A stretch of DNA of 64,000 bases, taken from NCBI RefSeq assembly GCF_015704895.1, contig NZ_JADQWB010000019.1:1-64000 (forward strand), read 5' to 3'. A program made the translations under genes and the position numbers. This stretch comes from Agrobacterium leguminum. Its GTDB lineage: Bacteria > Pseudomonadota > Alphaproteobacteria > Rhizobiales > Rhizobiaceae. Shown here one piece after another: positions 44,350-54,120 of this stretch. Under the pieces are notes generated by a model. It was not told the DNA's origin. It saw only the letters and a program-made list of their open reading frames with translations, and did not search any database. Within the stretch, counting starts at the first letter, position 1. Each line of letters starts with the position of its first letter.

Positions 44350-45678
44350 ATGAATGGAAAAACGCCGATCGCCATGGGCAGCCTGACACGGCGCAACCTG
44401 CTTTCAGCCGCGCCCCTTGCGTTGGTCGCCGCCTCCGGTTTGCAAGCCATTCCCGCACGGGCGCAGACGGTTGCTTCAGCCAGTACCGAAGCCTTTCTGG
44501 ACAGCGTAGGGGTGTGCGGTCACTTCACCCGTCCCACGGGAATCTATCCGGAACAGTTCGAGCGGATCGTGCCCGAACTCGAAGCACTGGGCGTCCGGCA
44601 TCTGCGCGATGACGGGCTCATCACCGCGAGAGACAGTCGCGACAGCCCCGTCTTTCGGCGGCTGCGCCGGATCGTGGCGGCGGGCGTTCGCCTCACCATC
44701 ATCTGTTACGACAATCTCAACCCTTACGTTTCCACGCCGCTCGACAGGCTGGCGGATTTCTATGACTGGTGCGACGCGGGTATCGATGTTTTCGAGGGCA
44801 GCAATGAACCGAACCTGACGAAGAATCCGCAAAATGCTCCGCGCATTTCGGCGGAGCATCAGGCGGCGCTGCACGGCGCTATCCGCTCGGTTCCGCGCCT
44901 GAATGCGGTGCCCGTTGCGGCGCCAAGTTATGTCCTGTCGAACAGAGCGCTGGCGCTGGACCTGAAAAATGCCTGCGATTACGGCAATATCCACGCTTAC
45001 GCCGGGATGGAGCATCCCGAAACGACCGGTCCGGGGGCACTCTCGAAATCCATCGCCGCTTCGGCGCATATAGCGGCCGGCAGGCCGGTGCTCGCCACGG
45101 AAATGGGCTACCATACCTCGCTGCAAACCAAGACATTTCATTTCCCCGTTACCGAAGGCATCAAGGCGCGCTATATGCCGCGCATGCTGCTCTGGTGCTT
45201 CATCAGCGGTATCCGCAGGTCCTACATCTATGAAATGGTTTCAAGCTTCGCCGCCGATGAGACAAACCCGGAATCCTCCTTCGGCCTCCTGCGCCACGAT
45301 CTGAGCCGCACCCCGGCCTACGAGGCAGTTCGCGCCCTTCTTTCCCTCTGCAGGGCAGAACGGCAAACCGGACCGGAGCAACGACAGCTCGATTTCCTCA
45401 CTGCCGATTCCCAAAGGTTGTCGCTGCATCTGGTGAGATCGGACGGTGCTTTGCTCGTGCCTGTCTGGCTTGGAATTTCCGGCTGGCAATGGCCGGCCCG
45501 CATCGAAAACCCGCCCGCCGAACGGATTGCGACATTTTCGGTGGCCGGCCAGCATAGTCATGTTATCGCACACCGTTTCCGCGATGACGGCTCCGTGAGC
45601 CAGCAGACAATTACGCAGGAAAGCGGACAATACCGGCTTTCGGTCAGCGACCAGCTTACGGTTCTGGAAGTCTTCTGA
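44350..45678 (+). CDS. Tat-exported glycoside hydrolase, clan GH-A type
   Basis: A 442-residue exported glycosidase. A twin-arginine signal (LTRRNLLSAAPLALVAASGL) ends near ARAQ (residue 39). The body is a TIM-barrel with the acid/base Glu153 in FEGSNEPNL and the likely nucleophile Glu251 in LATEMGYHTS, the GH-A clan arrangement. A C-terminal beta domain follows residue 330. The enzyme may trim or turn over the polysaccharide made by this cluster. The ATG at 44350 has GGAGGCGA just upstream. GH39-like is my best guess, but the family needs a profile search. Confidence 0.82.
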   Translation: MNGKTPIAMGSLTRRNLLSAAPLALVAASGLQAIPARAQTVASASTEAFLDSVGVCGHFTRPTGIYPEQFERIVPELEALGVRHLRDDGLITARDSRDSPVFRRLRRIVAAGVRLTIICYDNLNPYVSTPLDRLADFYDWCDAGIDVFEGSNEPNLTKNPQNAPRISAEHQAALHGAIRSVPRLNAVPVAAPSYVLSNRALALDLKNACDYGNIHAYAGMEHPETTGPGALSKSIAASAHIAAGRPVLATEMGYHTSLQTKTFHFPVTEGIKARYMPRMLLWCFISGIRRSYIYEMVSSFAADETNPESSFGLLRHDLSRTPAYEAVRALLSLCRAERQTGPEQRQLDFLTADSQRLSLHLVRSDGALLVPVWLGISGWQWPARIENPPAERIATFSVAGQHSHVIAHRFRDDGSVSQQTITQESGQYRLSVSDQLTVLEVF

Positions 45679-45820
45679 ATGGCGCGGAGGAAATGCGCAT
45701 CGCAAAATTGTGTGTATCGCGTCGCGCTATTACATGATAGCCTGCTTGAATACTGGACTTCCGCACCGCAAAAGCGGCGCAATATAATACTAAATATATC
45801 TTTATTTTTATAGATTGACG

Positions 45821-46933
45821 ATGATGAAAAACTTTAGAGAAGCGCCCGTTGCCGGGGCGCAGCGTCTTGATGTTCTTCAGGTGATGCGCGCCGTTGCGGC
45901 AACCATGATTGTTGCGCTGCACGCGGACGTGAACTGGCCATTCACGCTTTTCCCACTGCATCTGCCGAGACTGAGCGGCGGTGTCGACCTGTTTTTTGTT
46001 ATTTCCGGCTTCGTCATCGTTTATGCATCCCGGCCCTATTTCGCGGCGGCAGGCGGCCGTTCCGCATTTCTGCTGCGCCGGTTTCTCCGCATCGTTCCGC
46101 TTTACTGGTTTGTGCTGACCCTGCGGCTTGCCATAGCCGCCAGCGTGCCCCTTATCAGTGCAAAGGCCTTCCCGCCGTTACAGTCGATCCTCACCTCCTA
46201 CCTGTTTATTCCCTATGACAGCATGGGTTATGGCGACGCCTATCCGTTTCCGCTGATCGATCTCGGCTGGACGCTGAATTACGAAATGTTCTTTTATATC
46301 GTTTTCGCAGCGTTCATCTTCCTGCCGCTGGAGCGCGCGGTATTCACGACCGCCGGCGTGCTGTTTGCCGCCGTCATGATCGGCTCCGCCTTCGATCTCG
46401 GCCTGCCGTTCAGCTTCTGGTTCCAGCCGATCATTCTCGAATTCGTCGCGGGCATGCTCCTGGCGGTCCTCTTCCTGCGAGGCGTTCGCCTGCCGCCCCT
46501 GCTCGGGCTCGCAACGGCCCTGTGCGGCCTGGGGATCTGGATGCTGACCGATCTGAGCAGGATAGGGTTCCAGTGCGATCCGGGCTGTTACTCGTTTTCG
46601 CGACTGCTGGTTTTCGGCGGCGGCGCAATTCTACTGATGGCAGCGGCGACCTTGACCAGAAATATCTCCCTGCCCCGTTTCGCACAGCCGCTGGCGAAAC
46701 TGGGCGATTCATCCTATGCGCTTTACCTGCTGCACCCGTTTATTTTCCGGGGCTTCAAAATTGCGCTCGGCGGCGTCACGTTCCCGCCCGAATGGAGCAA
46801 CCTCGTTTATCTCGTCATCGTCGTCAGCACCGTCGCCATAGCCCACACCTTCCACGTCCTTGTCGAAACGCCGGCCAATATCTGGCTGCGTGACCGGCTG
46901 ATAACATCGCCACGGAAAGTCGCCGTGTCATGA
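45821..46933 (+). CDS. ExoZ-like polysaccharide acyltransferase
   Basis: A 370-residue polytopic acyltransferase-3 protein. LDVLQVMRAVAATMIVALHADVNW carries the conserved RA and His residues, GGVDLFFVISGFVIVYASRP follows, and RRFLRIVPLYWFVLTL completes the family opening. The middle LGWTLNYEMFFYIVFA and closing SYALYLLHPF are typical of ExoZ, which acetylates succinoglycan. It is the second gene of the plus-strand arm. ATG 45821 is one of two adjacent Met codons. Confidence 0.9.
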   Translation: MMKNFREAPVAGAQRLDVLQVMRAVAATMIVALHADVNWPFTLFPLHLPRLSGGVDLFFVISGFVIVYASRPYFAAAGGRSAFLLRRFLRIVPLYWFVLTLRLAIAASVPLISAKAFPPLQSILTSYLFIPYDSMGYGDAYPFPLIDLGWTLNYEMFFYIVFAAFIFLPLERAVFTTAGVLFAAVMIGSAFDLGLPFSFWFQPIILEFVAGMLLAVLFLRGVRLPPLLGLATALCGLGIWMLTDLSRIGFQCDPGCYSFSRLLVFGGGAILLMAAATLTRNISLPRFAQPLAKLGDSSYALYLLHPFIFRGFKIALGGVTFPPEWSNLVYLVIVVSTVAIAHTFHVLVETPANIWLRDRLITSPRKVAVS

Positions 46934-47114
46934 ACAAACTGGAGAAAGGCAAGGGCGGCCGTTAACAATAGCTGAGGGTTTCCGCCACAGGTTTATTTTA
47001 GCGCTTGATCCTTTGCTTGGGCTGTGCGATTTAAAAAGAAATTTTAAATGTTGGGTAACCTTGCCCAGCATTGGATGTATTTAAAGTCGTATTTTAAAAG
47101 ATTTGGAGAGTTGG

Positions 47115-47966
47115 ATGCCCCGCATTCGTAACGGCTCGATGTTTGTTGGTGCGATGTTTATTGCCAGTATGGGTCTCTTTTCCGCTGTCGCCAACGCACA
47201 GAACGTGGAAACCGCACCGCCGGCCGCACCGCAACAGGCGCCCTCAGCCGAGAGCGCTGCAACAGGCGCGCCCGTCAAGGCCGCCGATGAAACCACCGCC
47301 GCATTTCTGAGCCGCGTTAACACCACCAATCCGGACACGGTTTCCATCACCGCAGCGGAACTGTTCAAGCAGTCTCCGACGCAGGGGACGATCAGGGATC
47401 TGGTCACCATCGCTTCCAGCACGGATGCGGCAGCGGCCGACGTAACCGGAAAAGTGACGAGCGGGTTTCCGATCATCGCCGTTTCCACCAGCGCGGCACA
47501 GTTCTCCGAACAGCTTTCCGCCCTGATCCTGAGTGACTCCGGCCAGTTGCCCACCATCGTCGCACTGGCCCAGAAGGTCGGCAACAAGGACTTTTCCGAA
47601 GTCGTCGGCGAAGGCCTGGCGCTTGCCCACGCCACCGCGATGAGGAACGGCAATACGATACTCGCAGCCGCCATCCAGTTGCAGACAAAGGGCGCCAACG
47701 TACCCGCCGATCTCCTGATCGCCTTTAGCGAAAATATCGAAGGAACGGCTGCCGGTCCGGCCGCCCCTGCCGCGGCCGCAGCGGCGGCTTCGCCGATCGG
47801 CGGCGCCGGTTCCTCGCCAGCAAGCGCCAACAGCATCGGCGGTTCGGGAACGGCAGGTGCCGCAGGCGGCACCGCACAGGCGGGTGGCGGAAGCCCGCCG
47901 GCTGGCCGCGGCAGATCGCTTTCAACCGGCAGCACCAGCACGACGACGAGCACAAGTCCCGTTTGA
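47115..47966 (+). CDS. Exported Ala/Gly-rich protein of the polysaccharide cluster
   Basis: A 283-residue exported protein. The signal peptide ends near ANAQ (residue 29). Residues 55-200 form a globular, helical part (TVSITAAELFKQSPTQGTIRDLVTIASS...) rich in Ala, Thr and Ser. From about residue 205 the chain is low-complexity Ala/Gly/Ser and ends in a Ser/Thr tract (STTTSTSPV). I recognise no family. Its place directly before the Wzc-like gene suggests a periplasmic or surface accessory role. ATG 47115 has GGAG 8 bp upstream. Confidence 0.72.
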   Translation: MPRIRNGSMFVGAMFIASMGLFSAVANAQNVETAPPAAPQQAPSAESAATGAPVKAADETTAAFLSRVNTTNPDTVSITAAELFKQSPTQGTIRDLVTIASSTDAAAADVTGKVTSGFPIIAVSTSAAQFSEQLSALILSDSGQLPTIVALAQKVGNKDFSEVVGEGLALAHATAMRNGNTILAAAIQLQTKGANVPADLLIAFSENIEGTAAGPAAPAAAAAAASPIGGAGSSPASANSIGGSGTAGAAGGTAQAGGGSPPAGRGRSLSTGSTSTTTSTSPV

Positions 47967-48096
47967 GTTTGGCTTTATCGCCTTTCCCGTGAGGAAGGCT
48001 GCCGCCATTTCTGTGATGCAACCGTGACTTGGCGGGCCCTGCGCCCGCCGAAAAGAGCGAGGCTGACAGTTGTTACAAAGGCACGATCCCCTGACG

Positions 48097-50355
48097 ATGG
48101 CTGACTACGATAAAAACGGGCTGACGGCCGAATTTATCGATATCGACGCCGTTCTTGCGATGATCCGCCGGCAGTGGCGCATCGTGCTTGCCGCCGTCGC
48201 AGTCGCCGGGGCAATCGGCCTCGCTTTTGCCGCAACGGCCGTTCCGATCTATTCGGCGACGGCGACGCTGTTGATCGACCGCAACAACAGCCAGATTGTC
48301 GAACAGCTTTCGACGATCGGCGGCGTCATAGAGGATGAAGCCTCCATTCTCAGCCAGGTCGAGGTTCTGCAATCGGAAACCATCGGGCTTGCCGTTGTCG
48401 ATAGTCTCAATCTTACGGAAAATCAGGAATTCAGGGCAACGCGTGCATCGCTTCTGAGCTCGATATTCGGCACCATCCGCTCGCTCGTCAATGTTTCGCA
48501 ATGGTTCTCGCCAGCGAAGAAAAAAGAGGCGGTGGTTGACGATGGAACCCTGAAAAGATCGCTGTCGGACCAGCTGCTCAACGGCCTCAGCGTCAAGCGC
48601 ATCGGTCGGACCTACGCGCTGGAACTCACCTATAATTCGACATCGCCGGTTCTCGCCGCGCAGATCGTCAATGCCGTGGCCTCGGCCTATCTGCTGGACA
48701 AGCTGAATTCCAAATACGAAGCGACGCGGCGGGCCAGCGACTGGTTGTCCGACCGTATTGCCGAGCTGCGCCAGCGGGCGCTCGAAACCGATCTGGCCGT
48801 GCAGAAGTTTCGCGCCGAACATAATCTGATCTCGACCGGCAACAACAGCCTGCTCTCCGATCAGCAGCTGGCGGAATCCAACAGCGCGCTGATTTTGGCG
48901 CAGTCGGAAACCGCCAGGGCGCGGGCGCGGGTGCAACGCATTGAACATATTCTCGCCACCGACGATGTCGATGCGGTCGTTACCGATATTCTCGACAGCT
49001 CGGTCGCCAACGACCTGCGCAAAAAATATCTCGAAGCTTCCAAGATCGAGGCGGAAATCACTGGCCGACTCGGCAGCAACCACGTTCAGGCGGTACGTCT
49101 GCGCAATGAAATGCAGGAATACCGGCGGCTGATGTTCCAGGAAATCAGCCGCATCGCGCAAAGTTACAAAAGCGATCTGGAAGTCTCGGAAGCGAGGGAA
49201 AAGTCGCTCGCCGAAAGTGTCGCCAAGGCGACCGACATCAGCAACTCGGCCAGCGAGACACAGGTTCAGCTGCGCGAACTGCAGCGCGAGGCCGAAACCT
49301 ACAAGAACATGTACCAGACCTTCCTACAGCGATATCAGGAAGCGATGCAGCAGCAATCCTTCCCCGTGACGGAAGCGCGCGTGATTTCCAAGGCGATGCC
49401 GCCCAGAATTCCGAGCAAGCCGAACAAGCCCATCATTTTGGCCCTGTTCATGATCATGGGTGCTGCGGCCGGTGGCGGTATCGCCATGTTCCGCGAATTC
49501 CGCGACCGGTTTTTCCGCACTGGCGAACAGGTTCGCGATGTTCTCGGGCTGGAGTTCCTCGGCAATACCCCGCTCATCCAGAACAAGGCCGTAATAGAAG
49601 ATCAGGAAGGCGGCCATCCGGCCTTGACGCGCCCCACCAGCGTTGCGCGCTACGCGGTCGACCATCCGCTCTCCTCCTTCGCCGAAACCCTGCGCAGCAC
49701 CAGGCTTGCCATCGATCTCGGTATTCCCGCCAAAAGCGGAGCGCGGATTGTCGGTGTCGTCTCAGCCTTGCCGAGCGAAGGGAAATCCACGATCTCCATC
49801 AATCTGGCACAGTTGCTTGCCGGGCAGGGTGCGCGGGTCCTGCTGCTGGATGCCGATATTCGCAATCCCGGCGCCACGCGCGCCATGGCGCGTCACGCGA
49901 GCGAGGGCCTGCTCGAAGTCTTACTGGAAGGCCGCAGCGTGCAGGATGTGCTGCTTCGTGACGAAAAGACACGGCTCGCTTTCCTGCCCACGGTGGTCAA
50001 GCAGCGTGTCCCTCATTCCTCCGAACTGCTGACCTCGGCGCAGATGCACAAGCTGCTGGCCGAAGCGAGCAATGCTTTCGACTATATCATCGTCGACCTG
50101 CCCCCGCTCGGGCCGGTGGTCGATGCCCGCGCCATGGCGGGGCGGATAGACGGTTTTATCTTCGTCACCGAATGGGGCAAAACCGCCCGCAGGGCAGTGC
50201 GGAACACGGTGGAGAATGAGGTTCATATCCGCAAGAAGTGCCTCGGCGTCGTCCTCAACAAGGTGGACACCGAAAAGCTGAAGCTTTACCGCGCCTATGG
50301 TTCGAGCGAATATTATCATTCGCGCTATACACGATATTACCATGACCAGGCGTGA
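48097..50355 (+). CDS. Polysaccharide co-polymerase / BY-kinase (Wzc/ExoP type)
   Basis: A 752-residue chain-length regulator and tyrosine autokinase. The Wzz domain and first membrane helix occupy residues 10-60 (IRRQWRIVLAAVAVAGAIGLAFAAT). A long periplasmic coiled-coil region (residues 200-420) leads to a second helix near 447-465. The kinase has Walker A PSEGKST near 559-565, Walker A-prime VLLLDADIRNP and Walker B IIVDLPPLGP. The C terminus is a Tyr cluster (YGSSEYYHSRYTRYYHD), the autophosphorylation target. It controls polymer length together with the polymerase encoded downstream. Confidence 0.93.
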   Translation: MADYDKNGLTAEFIDIDAVLAMIRRQWRIVLAAVAVAGAIGLAFAATAVPIYSATATLLIDRNNSQIVEQLSTIGGVIEDEASILSQVEVLQSETIGLAVVDSLNLTENQEFRATRASLLSSIFGTIRSLVNVSQWFSPAKKKEAVVDDGTLKRSLSDQLLNGLSVKRIGRTYALELTYNSTSPVLAAQIVNAVASAYLLDKLNSKYEATRRASDWLSDRIAELRQRALETDLAVQKFRAEHNLISTGNNSLLSDQQLAESNSALILAQSETARARARVQRIEHILATDDVDAVVTDILDSSVANDLRKKYLEASKIEAEITGRLGSNHVQAVRLRNEMQEYRRLMFQEISRIAQSYKSDLEVSEAREKSLAESVAKATDISNSASETQVQLRELQREAETYKNMYQTFLQRYQEAMQQQSFPVTEARVISKAMPPRIPSKPNKPIILALFMIMGAAAGGGIAMFREFRDRFFRTGEQVRDVLGLEFLGNTPLIQNKAVIEDQEGGHPALTRPTSVARYAVDHPLSSFAETLRSTRLAIDLGIPAKSGARIVGVVSALPSEGKSTISINLAQLLAGQGARVLLLDADIRNPGATRAMARHASEGLLEVLLEGRSVQDVLLRDEKTRLAFLPTVVKQRVPHSSELLTSAQMHKLLAEASNAFDYIIVDLPPLGPVVDARAMAGRIDGFIFVTEWGKTARRAVRNTVENEVHIRKKCLGVVLNKVDTEKLKLYRAYGSSEYYHSRYTRYYHDQA

Positions 50356-51019
50356 CGGCGTGACGCGCCTGCGGAAAATCCTCGCGGTCGTGCCGGTCCT
50401 CGTCGTTTCCATCTTTGTCCTGTCCGTCGCGGCGCAGGCCTTTTCGCAAAGCCGGCGGTTTTCCGATATTGTCGCATTGGCGCGGATCGCCGACGACAAT
50501 AATGGCCTCGCGCCTGATCTCCTTGCGGAAACGGTCCCTGAACTTCAGCCCATCGTTAGCGAAAAAATCTGCCGTTCGGATATCGTCAAAGCCGGACTAA
50601 GGCTCGTTCTGGCCGATCTCGATGCAAATGGCATCGATCCGGCATCCGATTCCGGCGCGGCGCGTCTCGGTTTTGCCGAAACCTTTATTCGCCATTCGCT
50701 CTCTTGTCTTCCCGCAAATGGCGATGTCTGGCTGCGTCTTGCCATGGTTCGCTCGCTGCGCAACGCCTCGCCCATGGAAGTCGCCGTGCTGATGAACTTC
50801 TCCCAGCTCTATGGGCCTGCCGATGCCAATTTGATCCGTGGGCGTTTCGTGATTTGGCAGCAATTTCCGAAAAACACCTTGCCCGAGGCGGAGGCTGCCC
50901 GCGAGGCGGATACGGCCATCGTCTGCGGCAGGCAGGGAGAAATCCTGCGATGGACGCTGGCGGAAGTCTGCCCAAAGCCACCGCCGGCAGACACAAAACG
51001 CTCCGCTCCGCTGTCATGA
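50342..51019 (+). CDS. Membrane-anchored hypothetical protein coupled to the BY-kinase
   Basis: A 225-residue protein with an N-terminal membrane helix (ILAVVPVLVVSIFVLSVAAQAF, residues 11-32) and a periplasmic body rich in helices. Segments such as CRSDIVKAGLRLVLADLDANGIDP and NGDVWLRLAMVRSLRNASPMEVAVLM could form TPR-like pairs. Several cysteines (CRSD, LSCLP, IVCGR, EVCPK) may form disulfides. Its ATG lies 14 bp inside the end of the kinase gene, so translation is coupled. I recognise no named family; it is likely an accessory of export or polymerisation. Confidence 0.75.
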   Translation: MTRRDGVTRLRKILAVVPVLVVSIFVLSVAAQAFSQSRRFSDIVALARIADDNNGLAPDLLAETVPELQPIVSEKICRSDIVKAGLRLVLADLDANGIDPASDSGAARLGFAETFIRHSLSCLPANGDVWLRLAMVRSLRNASPMEVAVLMNFSQLYGPADANLIRGRFVIWQQFPKNTLPEAEAAREADTAIVCGRQGEILRWTLAEVCPKPPPADTKRSAPLS

Positions 51020-51098
51020 TCTGAAACGATGAAACGGCTGAGCCTCGTCGATATTCGCGGCATAGCCATCACAAACAATTCCGACAAAGCCCAAAGAT

Positions 51099-52670
51099 AT
51101 GTCGCTCACCGATGCCCGATCAGAACCGCTCTCCTCCTCGCAACCCCCACTGGGGGCGGTTCGGGACTATGTCCGGCCGGTCGCAATAGTCGCATTCTGG
51201 GCAATATTTCTGCTGGCGCTTCTCAATAGGGGCGCAACGGAAATCGAAAGTCGCATCGTCGTCACGACCGCGATCTATCTCCTGCTGGTGCCATCGATCC
51301 TCCTGTTCGGACCGCCGAAGGCCGGGGCGGGCAAGGTATTCGCGGCAGCCTGCCTTTTATTGGGAGCGCTCATCGTTCAGGTGCTGTTGCAGGCATCCTC
51401 CATGCCCGGCATCGCGCGCGCCAACCCGGCATGGTCCACCGCCGCCATGTTCATGCAGAATGCGCCAGCCGCCACAATCTCACTGACACCTGCGGATGAC
51501 CGGCTCGGCCTCTTGAGCGCCGCCCTGCCCTTCGGCGCCTTCATGGCCGGCCTCGTGCTTTTCGACAGCGACGAGCGTGCGGCAAAGACGCTGCGATGGT
51601 TCGCAATTGCCGGTGGCTGGCTTGCGCTGTTTTCCATCGTGCAATTCGTGCTTTTCCCCGAAGCTCTCGGCCTCATCCAGAAGCGCTTCTACCTCGGCAG
51701 CCTCACCGGCCTTTTTGTCAACCGCAATACCGCCGCGACCTTCTTCGGTCTCATCCTTCTCACGCTCGCCGCATTGTTACATAAAAGCCTCCTCGCTCCC
51801 GATTGGGCGAGAGTAAAGGCGCTCGTGGCAAATCGCCTGACCGTGCCGGCGGAGCAGAAACAGCTCATCCGCAGGGCCGCTTTTCTCGGCGTCCTCGCGG
51901 GCTTTTGTTTCATCGCATTGATGCTGACGGGATCCCGTGCGGGGATCGGCTCAAGCCTCGCCGCGCTGATTTTGCTGATCCTGCTGATTGTGTTCAACTC
52001 TCCCGCCAGAACCGGCCGCAATGGGGCCTCCAGCCGGCGCAGGCAGCGCGGGACAAGACGTCGTGCCGCGCTCCTGATCGCCATCGCTATCGCCCTCTTC
52101 GCGCTTTTCGCCAACCGGGTGGCGCTTCGCATGGAAACGCGTTTGGAAGACGATATGCGCTTCTGCTACATGCCGGGCATCGCCCGCGCCATCGCCGACA
52201 ATTGGCCGCAAGGGTCGGGCCTTGCAAGCTTTACGGAAATCTATGCGCCCTATCATGTGGCGCGATGCGGGGTGGACGCCGTCGTCACCCACGCCCACAA
52301 TGTCTACGCCGAAGGGCTGCTGACACTCGGTGCGGCCTTCCCGTTTTACCTCGCTTTTTTTGTGCTCATCCAACTGGTGATTTTCATTCGCGGGACACTG
52401 AAACGCAGAAATTATCGTTATGCCTCTCATCTCGGCCTTGCCGCGCTGCTGCTCGTCCTGTTGCATTCGACGCTTGATTTTTCGCTGCAGATTCCGGGCT
52501 TTGCCATGGCCTATGCCGTTTTCCTCGCCCCGGTCGTCACGCTTTGCCTGAACCCGCCCGGAATGGAGCGGGAAGGCCGCAAACGGCGGAGACAATTTTC
52601 GGAAGACGCTACAATGCGGGCGCCGGGCCATTCAGACCAGACAGTACAAACGCCGCTTCGTCTGCAATAA
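51099..52670 (+). CDS. O-antigen ligase/Wzy-type polymerase
   Basis: A 523-residue polytopic protein with about 11 membrane helices. The Wzy_C/O-antigen ligase signature appears as LTGLFVNRNTAATFFGLILLTLAALL and in FIALMLTGSRAGIGSSLAALILL, followed by a large periplasmic loop with VVTHAHNVYAEGLLTLG. It most likely polymerises repeat units in the periplasm. It lies in the plus-strand operon between the kinase-coupled gene and a glycosyltransferase. A second polymerase-like gene is at 59506. Confidence 0.88.
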   Translation: MSLTDARSEPLSSSQPPLGAVRDYVRPVAIVAFWAIFLLALLNRGATEIESRIVVTTAIYLLLVPSILLFGPPKAGAGKVFAAACLLLGALIVQVLLQASSMPGIARANPAWSTAAMFMQNAPAATISLTPADDRLGLLSAALPFGAFMAGLVLFDSDERAAKTLRWFAIAGGWLALFSIVQFVLFPEALGLIQKRFYLGSLTGLFVNRNTAATFFGLILLTLAALLHKSLLAPDWARVKALVANRLTVPAEQKQLIRRAAFLGVLAGFCFIALMLTGSRAGIGSSLAALILLILLIVFNSPARTGRNGASSRRRQRGTRRRAALLIAIAIALFALFANRVALRMETRLEDDMRFCYMPGIARAIADNWPQGSGLASFTEIYAPYHVARCGVDAVVTHAHNVYAEGLLTLGAAFPFYLAFFVLIQLVIFIRGTLKRRNYRYASHLGLAALLLVLLHSTLDFSLQIPGFAMAYAVFLAPVVTLCLNPPGMEREGRKRRRQFSEDATMRAPGHSDQTVQTPLRLQ

Positions 52671-52726
52671 CGGATTTTACGAATGCAAACCAGGTTTCGT
52701 GATCTTAAAGGCGCAGGAATTTAAGC

Positions 52727-53932
52727 ATGCGGATATTGCAAATAACCTCGCTGTTTTCTCCGGATCGGGTGGGCGGTGCGGAAATATTCGTGGAAGACCT
52801 TGCGCGTGGACTTGCCGATAAGGGGCACACGGTCGCGGTGGTCGCCATCTCCCGTGAAGAGCAGGCAGCACAACAACGAGACGGTTTCACCATTCACCGT
52901 CTCGGGCATACCACACCGTTCTTTATTGGCGACTGGGGGCAACAACCGGAATGGAAGCGAAAATATTATAAGATCGCCGTGCAACTGGATCCGCGCCTCG
53001 TTCACCGGCTTGCGCGTGTGATCGATGATTTCCGGCCGGACGTGGTCAATACCCATTCGCTATCGGAACTGACGCCGCTGATCTGGCCGATGATCCGCAA
53101 GCGCGGCGTTCCGCTGGTTCATTCGCTGCATGATTTCACGAGCATGTGCACCAATGGCTCCCTGTTTCATGATGGGCATATCTGCGATGGCAGCAGCAAA
53201 AAATGCCGTGCCTTTTCCTATCTCCACCGGCGTTGCCAATGCGCAGTCGATGCTGTCGCCGGCGTTGGTCGCGATATCGTCGAACGCCATGTGCGGGCCG
53301 GCTTTTTCACCCATGTTCCCGAAAACCGCCGCACGGTGATCTGGAACGCCATCTCACCGCCAGATTCGCCAGAACCGCATATTGCCCGCGCGCCCGGCGA
53401 GCCGCTGGTTTTCGGCTATCTGGGCCGCATCGAAGCAGCGAAAGGGGCTGACTTGCTGATAGAAGCGTTGCGGCTTTTGCCGCCGCAGGGCTGGCGGGCG
53501 GTCATGGCAGGCCGCGCGCCGGATGGTATCGAGACCTATCAGCAAAAGGCAGCCGGCCTGCCGGTCGAATTTCCGGGCTATGTGGAAGCCGATCATTTCT
53601 TCGCCGGCATAGATTGCCTCATCGTGCCGCCCCTATGGCCGGAGGCCTTCGGCCGCACCGTCGCTGAAGCCATTCTGCGCGGCGTACCCGTCATCGGCGC
53701 AAATCTTGCGGGTGTTGCCGAACAGATCGGCGCGGACAGGCCGGAACGCCTGTTCGCCCCAGGCAATGCCGCCGAACTGGCCGCGCGCATGGCAGAGGCA
53801 ATGCGCAATCCCGCCATGCTTGCGGAAACACCTGAAACCCGGGAGCGAATTCGCCAGGGCGTTGAGCCTGAAGGGGTCATTGCGGCCTATGAAAAGCTCT
53901 ATGCGGATGTGTGCGACGATATTGAGCCATAA
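52727..53932 (+). CDS. Glycosyltransferase family 4 protein
   Basis: A 401-residue GT-B enzyme. The opening MRILQITSLFSPDRVGGAEIFVEDLARGLADKGH and the block DVVNTHSLSELTPLIWPMIRKRGVPLVHSLHDF show GT4 type, and the donor site is marked by LVFGYLGRIEAAKGADLLIEAL and PPLWPEAFGRTVAEAILRGVPVIGAN. An internal cluster of cysteines (SMCTNGSLFHDGHICDGSSKKCR) may bind a metal or be structural. It closely resembles the enzyme at 42632-43855 in layout, so the two may be paralogues. An AGGA site precedes ATG 52727. Confidence 0.92.
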   Translation: MRILQITSLFSPDRVGGAEIFVEDLARGLADKGHTVAVVAISREEQAAQQRDGFTIHRLGHTTPFFIGDWGQQPEWKRKYYKIAVQLDPRLVHRLARVIDDFRPDVVNTHSLSELTPLIWPMIRKRGVPLVHSLHDFTSMCTNGSLFHDGHICDGSSKKCRAFSYLHRRCQCAVDAVAGVGRDIVERHVRAGFFTHVPENRRTVIWNAISPPDSPEPHIARAPGEPLVFGYLGRIEAAKGADLLIEALRLLPPQGWRAVMAGRAPDGIETYQQKAAGLPVEFPGYVEADHFFAGIDCLIVPPLWPEAFGRTVAEAILRGVPVIGANLAGVAEQIGADRPERLFAPGNAAELAARMAEAMRNPAMLAETPETRERIRQGVEPEGVIAAYEKLYADVCDDIEP

Positions 53933-54120
53933 ATATTATCAATTACACGGCATTGTTTTTGATATTCACTTTATAGCGACCATGTTATTATCATGCGCGC
54001 TTTCTAAATTTTGTATATTTTCTCCAAACTACATCAAAAATTAATTAAATAAAAAATCCAAATAAAAAATATAAATCACGAATACCAATCAAATATTTAT
54101 TATATATAATTGAGAAAAAG
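53933..54120. promoter_or_regulatory. Very AT-rich spacer upstream of an acquired acyltransferase gene
   Basis: This 188-bp spacer is among the most AT-rich sequences of the window, with long A/T runs around 54030-54120. It contains no gene. It probably holds the promoter of the following AT-rich gene and marks a junction with foreign DNA. Confidence 0.5.
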
